Source of the DNA: Phycisphaerales bacterium
GTDB lineage: Bacteria > Planctomycetota > Phycisphaerae > Phycisphaerales > UBA1924
Assembly (NCBI GenBank): GCA_035627955.1
Contig: DASPKU010000005.1
Location: 1 to 60,319, forward strand
Direction: 5' to 3'
Length of the DNA stretch: 60,319 bases
Shown: one piece after another, positions 7,344 to 15,217 of the stretch
Layout: the number at the start of each line of letters is the position of its first letter
How positions within the stretch are numbered: position 1 is the stretch's first letter
Made by a program: the position numbers and the translations under genes
The notes under the pieces: generated by a model
Told to the model about the DNA's origin: nothing
Database searches by the model: none
Seen by the model: the letters and a program-made list of their open reading frames with translations, nothing else

Positions 7344-8588
7344 ATGATTGGCCGCATGGTTTCCAAACTCGTTCGGGTCGTCGCCGTGGTTGTGGTGGCG
7401 GGGGCGGTCGCGTTCACGTCGTCGCCTGCACAGGCACAGTGGGGCGGGATGGGGATGGACGCGCGGGCAATGGACGTCTCCATTTCCCGCCGGACCGTGG
7501 ACGCGATGACGCGGATCCTGATGCTCGACAAGGACCAGAAAGAGACGGTCCTCAACCTGCACGACGGGTACAAGAAGGACTATGAGGCCGCGCAGAACAA
7601 GATGACGGACGGGATGAAGGGGATCCAGGAGAAGGTCGCGGACACGGGCGACTTCACGCTGTTCCAGAAGGAGATCCCGAAGCTCGCCAAGGAGTTCTCG
7701 GAGAAGTCGCGGACGCTGGAGACGACGTTCCTGAACGACGTGAAGCTGGCGCTGACGGAGCCGCAGCTGGCGAAGTGGCCCCAGCTCGAGCGCTACCGCC
7801 GGCGTGACAAGATGATGCGGGTGGGTGTGGTGAGCGGCGCGGCGGTTGACCTGATCCGCGTGGTGGACCGCCTCAAGCTGACCGCGACAGACAAGGCGGA
7901 GCTCGATTCGCTGCTGGAGCGCTACGAGCTGGACATCGACAAGAGCGTGAGCGACCTGGAGCGTATGCAGAAGGAGATGGAAGAGAAGTTCATGAACGGC
8001 GACGGCCGCAACATGATGGACATTGGCAAGATCCAGGAGCAGCTGAAGGCGCTGTACGAGCCGGGCAAGGCGATGCGGGAGACCAACAAGGAGTACACCC
8101 GCAAGATCGGGCTGGTGCTGGACGAGAAGTCGCGGGAGCGGTTCGAGGCGGAGGTCAAGGCGCGCGGCTTCCCGCGTGTGTACCGGCAGGCGCACGTCAT
8201 CAAGCAGATGGAGGCCGCGGAGAAGCTCGAGGGGCTGGACAAGGGCAAGAAGGACGAGATTGCGGCGTTGCGGGCGAGCTACCTGAAGGAGGCGGCGAGC
8301 ACGAACGAGCGTTGGGCCAAGGCCATCGAGGAGCGCGACGACAAGGCGGGCGGCACATTCGCGGCCATGATGTCGAACATGACCGGCGGCGGGGGTGAGC
8401 TCAACAAGGACGTGAATGAGGCGCGCCAGGCCCGCAAGGAGCTGGACGCCAAGACCAAGGAGAAGCTGGAGTCGCTGCTGACCGAGGAGCAGTGGAGCAA
8501 GCTGCCCGCGGCCCCGCCCGAGCCGCGCGGCGGCCCGTGGGCCGACATGATGCCCCAGCCCGATGACGAGGACGAGCCGGGTCAGTGA
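7344..8588 (+). CDS. Exported helical protein, paralogue 4 of 4
   Basis: 414 residues. Signal peptide about 1-33 (SSPAQAQ), then SRRTVDAMTRILMLDKDQ, LHDGYKKDY, AKWPQLERYRRRD, ERYELDID, RGFPRVYRQ, and a LEGLDKGKKDEIAALRASY helix. These match the landmarks of the three upstream genes. The ATG at 7344 has AGGAG seven bases upstream, and the signal peptide starts there. The stop codon is directly followed by the first possible start of gspE, so this paralogue may be transcribed together with the secretion operon. Function unknown. Its body is charged, helical and likely coiled coil. Confidence 0.85.
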   Translation: MIGRMVSKLVRVVAVVVVAGAVAFTSSPAQAQWGGMGMDARAMDVSISRRTVDAMTRILMLDKDQKETVLNLHDGYKKDYEAAQNKMTDGMKGIQEKVADTGDFTLFQKEIPKLAKEFSEKSRTLETTFLNDVKLALTEPQLAKWPQLERYRRRDKMMRVGVVSGAAVDLIRVVDRLKLTATDKAELDSLLERYELDIDKSVSDLERMQKEMEEKFMNGDGRNMMDIGKIQEQLKALYEPGKAMRETNKEYTRKIGLVLDEKSRERFEAEVKARGFPRVYRQAHVIKQMEAAEKLEGLDKGKKDEIAALRASYLKEAASTNERWAKAIEERDDKAGGTFAAMMSNMTGGGGELNKDVNEARQARKELDAKTKEKLESLLTEEQWSKLPAAPPEPRGGPWADMMPQPDDEDEPGQ

Positions 8589-10274
8589 GTGCGTGTGACC
8601 TCACGCGACCCGACAACGCCGATGGATGCCAAGGCGCAGGAAAGTTCAGGACGAATGACGGCGATCCAGTCCAGCCCGATCAAGCCCTCCAGTGCGGAGG
8701 AGAAGGCGCCCGTGCCCGGCACGGGCGGCCCTGTTGTCCTGCAGCAGAAGCCGGAGGTGGACGGGGCGGCGGCGGCGCTGCTGCCGGGCGATCAGGCGGT
8801 GCGGCTGCGGGCGATTCCGTACGCGTTCGAGAACGGGCGGCTGCTGGTGGCGATGCTCGACCCGGCGGACCTGATCGCGGCTGACGAGGTGTCAATCTGC
8901 GCCGGCAAGCCGGTGACGCGGGTGGGCATCGCGCAGGAAGCGTTCACCGAGCTGCTGCGGGACGTGCACGGCATCACGGCAGCGCAGATGGCGGCGCGCC
9001 TGGGCGGGGCGGAGGCGGACGAGGATGATCTCGTCACCAACCTCGAGGCGATTGAGGCTGACGACCTGCACCGGATGGCCGAGCAGCCGTCGCTGATCAA
9101 CCTGGTGAACCTGATCATCCTGGAGGCGATCCGCGAGCGGGCCAGCGACGTGCACGTGGAGCCCTTCGAGAAGAAACTGGCGGTCAAGTACCGCATCGAC
9201 GGCGTTCTCGTGGAGCGGGAGCCGCCGCCCAAGCAGCTGCAGCCGGCGATCACCAGCCGCATCAAGATCATGGCGGGGATGAACATCGCCGAGCGGTATG
9301 CGCCGCAGGACGGGCACATCTCGCTGCGGTTCGAGGGGCGGAAGATCGACATCCGCGTGAGCACGGTGCCGACCCTGTACGGCGAGAGCGTGGTGATGCG
9401 CATCCTGGACAAGGAGGCGATCAACCTCGACCTGATGGCGCTGGGCATGCGCGAGCCCGACCGCCAGGCGATGCAGAAGCTGATCGACCTGCCGCACGGC
9501 ATGGTGCTGGTGACGGGGCCGACGGGCAGCGGCAAGACGACGACGCTGTACGCGGCCCTGAGCAAGCTGTACGACCCGACGCTCAAGATCATCACGATCG
9601 AGGACCCGGTGGAGTACGAGCTGTCGGGGGTGAACCAGATCCCGGTGAACCCTAAGCGCGGCTTGGACTTTGCGAACGGGCTGCGGAGCATCCTGCGGCA
9701 GGACCCGGACGTGATCATGGTGGGCGAGATCCGCGACGGGGAGACGGCGGAGATCGCCGTGCGTGCGGCGTTGACGGGGCACCTGGTGTTCTCGACGCTG
9801 CACACCAACAACGCGGTGAGCGCCGCGGGGCGGCTGCTCGATATGGGCGTGGAGCCGTTCCTGCTCTCGAGCGTGCTGGAGGGGATTCTGGCGCAGCGGC
9901 TGGGGCGGCGCGTGTGCCAGGCGTGCAAGGTTCCGATGCCGCTGCCGGAGGAAGTGAAGCACCGCCTCGCGGACGTGGAGATGAAGTTCTTCGAGGGTGG
10001 GCAGTGCTGGCGGGGCGTGGGCTGCGAGAAGTGCAACGGCATGGGGATGCGCGGGCGGCTGGGGTTCTACGAGGTCATCCTCACGAATACGCGGATGCGG
10101 CAGGCGATCGCCAAGCGCGTGGGGGCCGTGGAAATGGGCCAGACGCTGCCGCCGGGGTTCGTCACCATGCGGCGCGACGGCATGCTCAAGGCCGGTTCGG
10201 GCATGACGACGGTGGAAGAGGTGCTCCGCGCCACGCAGGATGCCGACGAGAGCGTCGGCGGGGCGGGTGAGTGA
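8589..10274 (+). CDS. gspE: Type II secretion ATPase GspE
   Basis: 561 residues if GTG 8589 is used. ATG 8622 and ATG 8655 (with AGGA just upstream) are alternatives, because the first ~50 residues are not conserved. Domains in order: an MshEN/GspE N-terminal domain (about 60-150), then the secretion ATPase core. Walker A is GPTGSGKTT (310-318), Walker B region IMVGEIRD (376-383), and the His box is HTNN. A tetracysteine zinc finger (C443, C446, C479, C482) is typical of GspE. It hydrolyses ATP at the inner-membrane face to drive pseudopilus assembly. It is the first gene of a run with very short gaps and overlaps. Confidence 0.95.
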   Translation: MRVTSRDPTTPMDAKAQESSGRMTAIQSSPIKPSSAEEKAPVPGTGGPVVLQQKPEVDGAAAALLPGDQAVRLRAIPYAFENGRLLVAMLDPADLIAADEVSICAGKPVTRVGIAQEAFTELLRDVHGITAAQMAARLGGAEADEDDLVTNLEAIEADDLHRMAEQPSLINLVNLIILEAIRERASDVHVEPFEKKLAVKYRIDGVLVEREPPPKQLQPAITSRIKIMAGMNIAERYAPQDGHISLRFEGRKIDIRVSTVPTLYGESVVMRILDKEAINLDLMALGMREPDRQAMQKLIDLPHGMVLVTGPTGSGKTTTLYAALSKLYDPTLKIITIEDPVEYELSGVNQIPVNPKRGLDFANGLRSILRQDPDVIMVGEIRDGETAEIAVRAALTGHLVFSTLHTNNAVSAAGRLLDMGVEPFLLSSVLEGILAQRLGRRVCQACKVPMPLPEEVKHRLADVEMKFFEGGQCWRGVGCEKCNGMGMRGRLGFYEVILTNTRMRQAIAKRVGAVEMGQTLPPGFVTMRRDGMLKAGSGMTTVEEVLRATQDADESVGGAGE

Positions 10275-11536
10275 TGCCCACGTTCGCGTACCGCACTCTT
10301 TCACAGAATGGATCAGCCAACGGACGCGCGGGGGCGACCATCGAGGCGGTGGACCGCGCCGCGGCCGTGCGGGAGCTGATGCGGCGGGGCGTGACGCCCA
10401 CGTCGGTAGAGGTGGTCACCAACGGGCAGGCGAAGGCGCTGGCGAGGGCCGACGCGGGCGGGGGCGCGGTGATCGGGCCGGGGCAGGGCGCCGGAGTGAT
10501 GTCGCTGTCAGAGATGGCGAACTTCATCCGCGAACTGGCGACGGCGTTGCAGGCGGGGCTGCCGCTGGTGCAGTCGCTCAAGACGATCGCGAAGCAGGGG
10601 CGCTCGCCCAAGCAGAAGGCGATGCTCGACTACATCATCGGGCAGGTGGAGCACGGCAAGAGCCTGGCGGACGCGATGGCGTCGTGGGGGGCGCCGTTCG
10701 GCGAGCTGACGATCAACATGACGCGGGCGGGGGACATCTCGGGGCGGATGGCCGAGGTGCTCAAGCAGGCGGCGGACCTATTGGACAAGGACGTGAAGCT
10801 GCGGCGGAGCCTCTTGAGCGCGACGCTGTACCCGATGATCCTCTGCGTGCTGGTGGTGGGGGCGATCATCGTGGTGGTGACGGTGATCGTGCCCAAGCTG
10901 CTCAAGCAGTTCGCGGGCAACGCGTCGGCGCTGCCGTGGCCGACGAAGGTGGTGCAGAACACAGCAGACTTCTTCGCGGGGTACTGGTGGGCGATCATCC
11001 CGGCGCTGGCGCTGGTGGTGTGGTCTTTCCTGCGGTACTACCGCACGCCCGAGGGGCGGCTGAATGTTGATACCAAGCTGCTGAGCGTGCCGGTGCTGGG
11101 GCGGCTGCTGCGGGATGTCGCGGTGGCGCGGTTCACGCGCACGCTGGGGACGCTCACGGCGTCGGGCATCCCGGTGATCATGGCCCTGCGCGTGACCAAG
11201 GGGACGCTCGGCAACAAGGCGATGGAGCAGGTGATCGAGGCGGTGATCGAGAAGGTCGCGGCCGGCAAGACGATCGCCGAGGTGATGGAACGGAGCAGCT
11301 ACTTCCCGCCCATGCTGGTGCAGATCGTGAACCTGGGCGAGCGGTCGGGCAAGCTGGACGAACTGCTGAGCCAGGCGGCGACGGCGTTCGAGGACCGCAC
11401 GGAGATGAGCATCAAGCTGTTCACGACGGTGCTGCCGCCGGTGCTGGTGGTGATGCTGGCGGGGGTGGTGGGTTTTGTCGTGCTGGCGATCATGCTGGCG
11501 CTGCTGGAGTTCCAGAACGCGGTCTCGGTCGCGTGA
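10274..11536 (+). CDS. gspF: Type II secretion inner-membrane platform protein GspF
   Basis: 420 residues with two T2SSF domains (about 75-200 and 280-405) and hydrophobic segments around 195-220, 240-260 and 390-412. FIRELATALQAGLPL and FTRTLGTLTASGIPV are the repeated GspF signatures. The platform protein couples the GspE motor to the pseudopilus. The ATG at 10274 overlaps the gspE stop (TGATG), indicating translational coupling; an in-frame GTG lies directly before it. The length is close to the usual 400. Confidence 0.95.
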   Translation: MPTFAYRTLSQNGSANGRAGATIEAVDRAAAVRELMRRGVTPTSVEVVTNGQAKALARADAGGGAVIGPGQGAGVMSLSEMANFIRELATALQAGLPLVQSLKTIAKQGRSPKQKAMLDYIIGQVEHGKSLADAMASWGAPFGELTINMTRAGDISGRMAEVLKQAADLLDKDVKLRRSLLSATLYPMILCVLVVGAIIVVVTVIVPKLLKQFAGNASALPWPTKVVQNTADFFAGYWWAIIPALALVVWSFLRYYRTPEGRLNVDTKLLSVPVLGRLLRDVAVARFTRTLGTLTASGIPVIMALRVTKGTLGNKAMEQVIEAVIEKVAAGKTIAEVMERSSYFPPMLVQIVNLGERSGKLDELLSQAATAFEDRTEMSIKLFTTVLPPVLVVMLAGVVGFVVLAIMLALLEFQNAVSVA

Positions 11537-11605
11537 GGACGAGTTGTTTGCTTGGCGAAGTCGGCCGAACGCGGTGAGTGGTTGAGCTATCGAAAGGCAG
11601 GGATC

Positions 11606-12052
11606 ATGAATCGGAGCTTCAGGAGCTTGAGGAACACGCGGCGTGCATTCACGATCATCGAGGTGATCGTGATCGTCGTCATCATCGGCGTCATCGCGGC
11701 GGTGGTCACACCGCGGCTGTTCTCGAAGGTGACAGAGAGCAAGAAGTCGATGGCGCAGAGCAACGCCGCGACGCTGTTCCAGGCGATGCAGACCTACTCG
11801 CTTGATTGCGGGATGCCGGAGCCCGGATCGTCGATCCGCATTCTCCTCGAGCGGCCGTCGAACGTGGACGAGGGCGCCTGGAAGGGTCCGTATGTGCAGA
11901 ACGAGAACGACCTCAAGGACCCTTGGGGGAACTACTTCAACCTGGTGGTTCCCGGGCAGTTCAACGTGGACTTTGACATCGTGAGTTACGGCAAGGACGG
12001 CCAGCCCGATGGCGAGGGCGAGAACGAGGACATCATCTCAGGGAAGCGGTGA
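11606..12052 (+). CDS. gspG: Major type II pseudopilin GspG
   Basis: 148 residues. The prepilin signal is TRRA-FTIIEVIVIVVIIGVIAAVV: processing would occur after Ala rather than the usual Gly, with Glu at +5. The C-terminal half has the GspG features DPWGNYF and SYGKDGQPDGEGENEDI, the latter matching the Asp/Glu-rich calcium-binding end of GspG. It should polymerise into the pseudopilus after cleavage by a prepilin peptidase, which is not encoded in this window. The ATG at 11606 follows AGGG and starts the basic leader. Confidence 0.92.
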   Translation: MNRSFRSLRNTRRAFTIIEVIVIVVIIGVIAAVVTPRLFSKVTESKKSMAQSNAATLFQAMQTYSLDCGMPEPGSSIRILLERPSNVDEGAWKGPYVQNENDLKDPWGNYFNLVVPGQFNVDFDIVSYGKDGQPDGEGENEDIISGKR

Positions 12053-12058
12053 GCAGGA

Positions 12059-12637
12059 TTGCAGGGAAGCCGACGCACATCCCGCAGCACTGGGTTTAGC
12101 CTCGTTGAGGTGATCGTTGTCATTGTGATTATCAGCGTGCTGGCGGCGGCGACCATTCCCCGGATCACCGGCATGGCGGGGCGGCGGGTGCGGGCGTCCG
12201 CGGAGCAGGTGGCGGACCTGCTGTCGGCGGCGTCGCGCCGGACGTCGCTCACCAGCCAGCAGGCGATGGTGGGGTACAACGCCGACCTGAACGCGGTGAG
12301 TTTCAGCGTGCTGGTGGCCGATGCGGGCGACAGCGCGAGCGCTTCGTGGCAGGAGGACCGGCTCGCGCCTTCGGTCATGCTCGGCGACACGATCATCGTC
12401 GCGGTGGAGGCCGATGGTGGCGCGATGGACCCTGCGGCGTGGCGGTTTGAGTTTGTTCCCGGCGTGCGGCGGCCGAACCTGGCGATCATCCTGAGCGACG
12501 CGAACGACCGCGAGCGGTGGCGGGTCGAGCTGCCCGCGACCACGGACCAGGCGGTGGTGAGTCCGGGCGAGCACGGTGTGCTGGCGGACCTGTCGATTGA
12601 TCTGGACGCCGCGGGCGTGGGGAGCGCCGCGTGGTGA
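12059..12637 (+). CDS. gspH: Minor pseudopilin, GspH-like
   Basis: 192 residues starting at TTG 12059 (AGGA just upstream). The leader STG-FSLVEVIVVIVIISVLAA has Gly at -1 and Glu at +5. The body is variable, as expected for GspH, with a GspH-like helix (RASAEQVADLLSAASRRTSLTSQ) and strand-rich C-terminus. Position between gspG and the I-type gene supports the call. The TTG start is unusual, but there is no ATG or GTG before the prepilin signal in this frame. Confidence 0.8.
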   Translation: MQGSRRTSRSTGFSLVEVIVVIVIISVLAAATIPRITGMAGRRVRASAEQVADLLSAASRRTSLTSQQAMVGYNADLNAVSFSVLVADAGDSASASWQEDRLAPSVMLGDTIIVAVEADGGAMDPAAWRFEFVPGVRRPNLAIILSDANDRERWRVELPATTDQAVVSPGEHGVLADLSIDLDAAGVGSAAW

Positions 12638-13110
12638 AGAAGCCCTGCACAACCCACCCCAACCCCTCCCTCAGGGAGGGGCTTCGGAGAAGGCATGGCG
12701 TGGTGCTGGTGGACGTGCTCGTCGCCACCATCATGCTGGGAGTGTCGCTGGCGACCCTGATCAGCCTGACGGGGCGGGCGCTGAGCACGCAGCGGCAGGG
12801 GGAGCAGCTGCAGATCGCTGCGATGCTGCTGGACACGCAGTTGAATCTGGTGCTGGCGCGGGGGCCGGATGACTACGGGTCGCGGTACACGCTCGAGGGG
12901 CCGTGCGAGGAGCCGTACACAAACTACACGTACCGGTTGGACTTCGAGGAGGGCGAGGGTGGGAACGCGTACCGCGTGGTCGCGACGGTGTCGTGGATGG
13001 ACGGCGGCGCGGTGCGGTCGGAGACGGTTGAGACGATGATGTCGCCGCGGCTGGGCGATGATCCGGACCCGGACCGGCGTCCGGAGCAGCCGGCGGTGCG
13101 CGGGTACTAG
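12634..13110 (+). CDS. gspI: Minor pseudopilin, GspI-like, with repeat inserted in its leader
   Basis: 158 residues from GTG 12634, which overlaps the previous stop (GTGA). The prepilin helix is RRRHG-VVLVDVLVATIMLGVSLATLISL with Gly at -1 and Asp in place of Glu at +5. The gene order and the size of the mature protein (~130 residues) fit GspI. Residues ~6-18 of the leader are encoded by a copy of the interspersed palindrome at 12651-12685 and read as THPNPSLREGL. Because the leader is removed by prepilin peptidase, such an insertion could be harmless. Confidence 0.82.
   Translation: MKKPCTTHPNPSLREGLRRRHGVVLVDVLVATIMLGVSLATLISLTGRALSTQRQGEQLQIAAMLLDTQLNLVLARGPDDYGSRYTLEGPCEEPYTNYTYRLDFEEGEGGNAYRVVATVSWMDGGAVRSETVETMMSPRLGDDPDPDRRPEQPAVRGY
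12651..12685. repeat. Interspersed palindromic element, copy 2 (inside a pseudopilin gene)
   Basis: This block is 33/35 identical to 1105-1139. The core is CCCCTCCC-TCA-GGGAGGGG, a perfect eight-base stem with a three-base loop. It lies entirely within the coding sequence between the start codon and the prepilin helix and keeps the frame open. Confidence 0.85.
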
Positions 13111-13133
13111 GTTCGGTTTGCAGGGAGCGTGCG

Positions 13134-13877
13134 TTGCGGAAGGGCGGGCCAATCAGGCGAAGACGCGGCTTCACGATCGTGGAGCTGGTGGTCGCCTCGC
13201 TCGTGGGGGTGCTCGTGGCGACGGGCACGGCCGCGGCGATCTCGCAGATGTACAGGGCGCGGAACCACTCGCGGGCGCACCAGCAGGCGTTCCAGCGGGC
13301 GGACACAGCGGCGGCGCGGATCGCGCTGGACCTGACCACCGCGCTGCGGCGGAGCGACCCGCTGCAGCAGTGCGTGCGGATCATGAACGGCGGCGGCCCG
13401 GGGAGCGAGCGCGACGAGCTGCTGGTGCTGATGACGAGCATGCGGCCCCTGCGCGGGGCCGATGGCGAGGCGGAGGGGCAGGAATACGAGGTCCAGTACC
13501 GCGTCGAGCCGGGGATCGACGGGCGCGAGGCGCTGTGGCGGCGGATGGACATCGGGATGGATGATTACATCGACGGCGGCGGCATCGCCACGCCGATCGC
13601 GGGCGGTGTGACGGCCCTGAGCTTCCTGGCGACGGACCAGAGCGGCGAGTGGATCGAGCAGTGGGACTCGGACGCTGATGGGCTGCCGCACGCGGTGAAG
13701 ATCACGGTGACGGCGCTGGCGGATGATGGGCGGGCCAGCGCGACGGGCGTGCGGATCGTGGCCCTGGACCGCGTGCCGCTGCCGCCGGTGGTTGAGGGTG
13801 AGGGGGAGGAGTCGAGCGAGGGCGAGTCGGGGGCATCCACGGGCGGTTCAAGCGGCAGCAGCGGGGGTGGGCGTTGA
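13134..13877 (+). CDS. gspJ: Minor pseudopilin, GspJ-like
   Basis: 247 residues from TTG 13134, with AGGGAG eight bases upstream. The leader RRRRG-FTIVELVVASLVGVLVATG has Gly at -1 and Glu at +5. The length and position before gspK fit GspJ. The last ~30 residues are an unusual Glu, Ser and Gly-rich tail (GEGEESSEGES...GGSSGSSGGG), probably disordered. The gene ends in a 4-base overlap with the next start. Confidence 0.82.
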   Translation: MRKGGPIRRRRGFTIVELVVASLVGVLVATGTAAAISQMYRARNHSRAHQQAFQRADTAAARIALDLTTALRRSDPLQQCVRIMNGGGPGSERDELLVLMTSMRPLRGADGEAEGQEYEVQYRVEPGIDGREALWRRMDIGMDDYIDGGGIATPIAGGVTALSFLATDQSGEWIEQWDSDADGLPHAVKITVTALADDGRASATGVRIVALDRVPLPPVVEGEGEESSEGESGASTGGSSGSSGGGR

Positions 13878-15217
13878 GCCGGCATCGTGCACGCTTCGGT
13901 GGACAGCGACGGGCCCGGCGCGGGTTCGCGACCGTGATGGTGTTCGGCATCATCATCGTGGCGGCAGTGATCATCAGCATGATTCAGTCGTCGGCGTTCT
14001 CGCAGGCCGCGGCGGGACGGGAGAGCATGGCACGGGTGCGGGCAACGTGGGCGGCGCGGGCGGGGGTGGAGGCCACGCTGGCGCGCCTGGAGTACGCCAC
14101 CGAGAACCCCGAGCCGGGGGACGCCTTCAAGCTGATGGACGACATGGTCGAGATCGCCGACGGCGTGCTGATCGACGCCACGTACCGCATCGCGACGACC
14201 GAGGGCAACAAGGAGGTCCCCGGGCCCCTGGACGCGCACGCGAAGCTCAACATCAACCGCATGACCCGGGACCAGCTGCTCACCATCGAGCCGCTGATGA
14301 CGGAGGACATCGCGGACTCCATCCTCGATTGGATCGACACCGACGAGGAGCCCAACCCGATGGGCGCCGAGAGCCCTTACTACATGAGCCTGCCCTACAG
14401 CTACCTCGCCCGCAACGGCCCCATGCAGTCGATCATGGAGCTCGAGCTCGTGGCGGGGGTCGACCAGCGCGACCTGCGGGGCGAAGATTGGAACGGCAAC
14501 GGGCTGCTGGACCCCAACGAGAACGACGGCGAGGCGAGCTGGCCGCCGGACAACGCGGACGGCATCCTCGACATGGGGTGGTCGGGGATCCTGACGGCGG
14601 CGAGCGTGGATGGCGGGCTGGGCGCGTCAGGCGAGCCGCGTCTGAACCTCAAGACCGCGAGCGAGTCGGACATCGCCCAGCGCACGACGGTGACCGGCGC
14701 GCAGGCGAGCGTGATCGCCAACTACGCCGCGAACAACGAGAACGCCACGATGGCGGACTTCATCGGGCGTAGCCTGCGCAGCCTGGGGCAGCAGCCGGGG
14801 CAGCCGCCGCCGCAGGTGGAAGCACTGACCGACGAGCAGCTGGGGCTGCTGCTGGATGAGTGCGACATCCCCGCGGAGCAGGCGGCGGGGCCGATCCCCG
14901 GGAAGCTGAACATCAACACCTGCCCGGCGGAGGTGATGCGGTTCATCCCCGAGATCGGCGACGAGATGGCGGACGCGATCATCTCGGACCGGTCGGGGCG
15001 GGCGGACGGGTACACGTCGATCATCGACCTGCTGGAAGTGCCGGGGATGAACCGGCGGACGCTGGCGACGCTCTACAACTTGTTGACGGTGCGGTCGAAC
15101 GTGTACGTTGTGACCAGCCGTGGGCGGGATACGAAGACCGGGCTCGAAGTTGAAATGACGGTGACGCTGGACCGTTCGGCGGTCCCCGTGGTCATCAAAG
15201 AGGTGCGTGTGCGATGA
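13874..15217 (+). CDS. gspK: Minor pseudopilin GspK
   Basis: 447 residues from TTG 13874 (TTGA overlap with gspJ). The leader is RRG-FATVMVFGIIIVAAVIISM; the absence of Glu at +5 is normal for GspK, which caps the pseudopilus tip. The body has two helix-hairpin-helix-like SAM regions: KLNINRMTRDQLLTI...DSILDWIDTDEEPN and KLNINTCPAEVMRFIPEIGDEMADAI. These are diagnostic for GspK, including the DWIDxD(E) element. The C-terminus is strand-rich. Confidence 0.9.
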   Translation: MSRHRARFGGQRRARRGFATVMVFGIIIVAAVIISMIQSSAFSQAAAGRESMARVRATWAARAGVEATLARLEYATENPEPGDAFKLMDDMVEIADGVLIDATYRIATTEGNKEVPGPLDAHAKLNINRMTRDQLLTIEPLMTEDIADSILDWIDTDEEPNPMGAESPYYMSLPYSYLARNGPMQSIMELELVAGVDQRDLRGEDWNGNGLLDPNENDGEASWPPDNADGILDMGWSGILTAASVDGGLGASGEPRLNLKTASESDIAQRTTVTGAQASVIANYAANNENATMADFIGRSLRSLGQQPGQPPPQVEALTDEQLGLLLDECDIPAEQAAGPIPGKLNINTCPAEVMRFIPEIGDEMADAIISDRSGRADGYTSIIDLLEVPGMNRRTLATLYNLLTVRSNVYVVTSRGRDTKTGLEVEMTVTLDRSAVPVVIKEVRVR

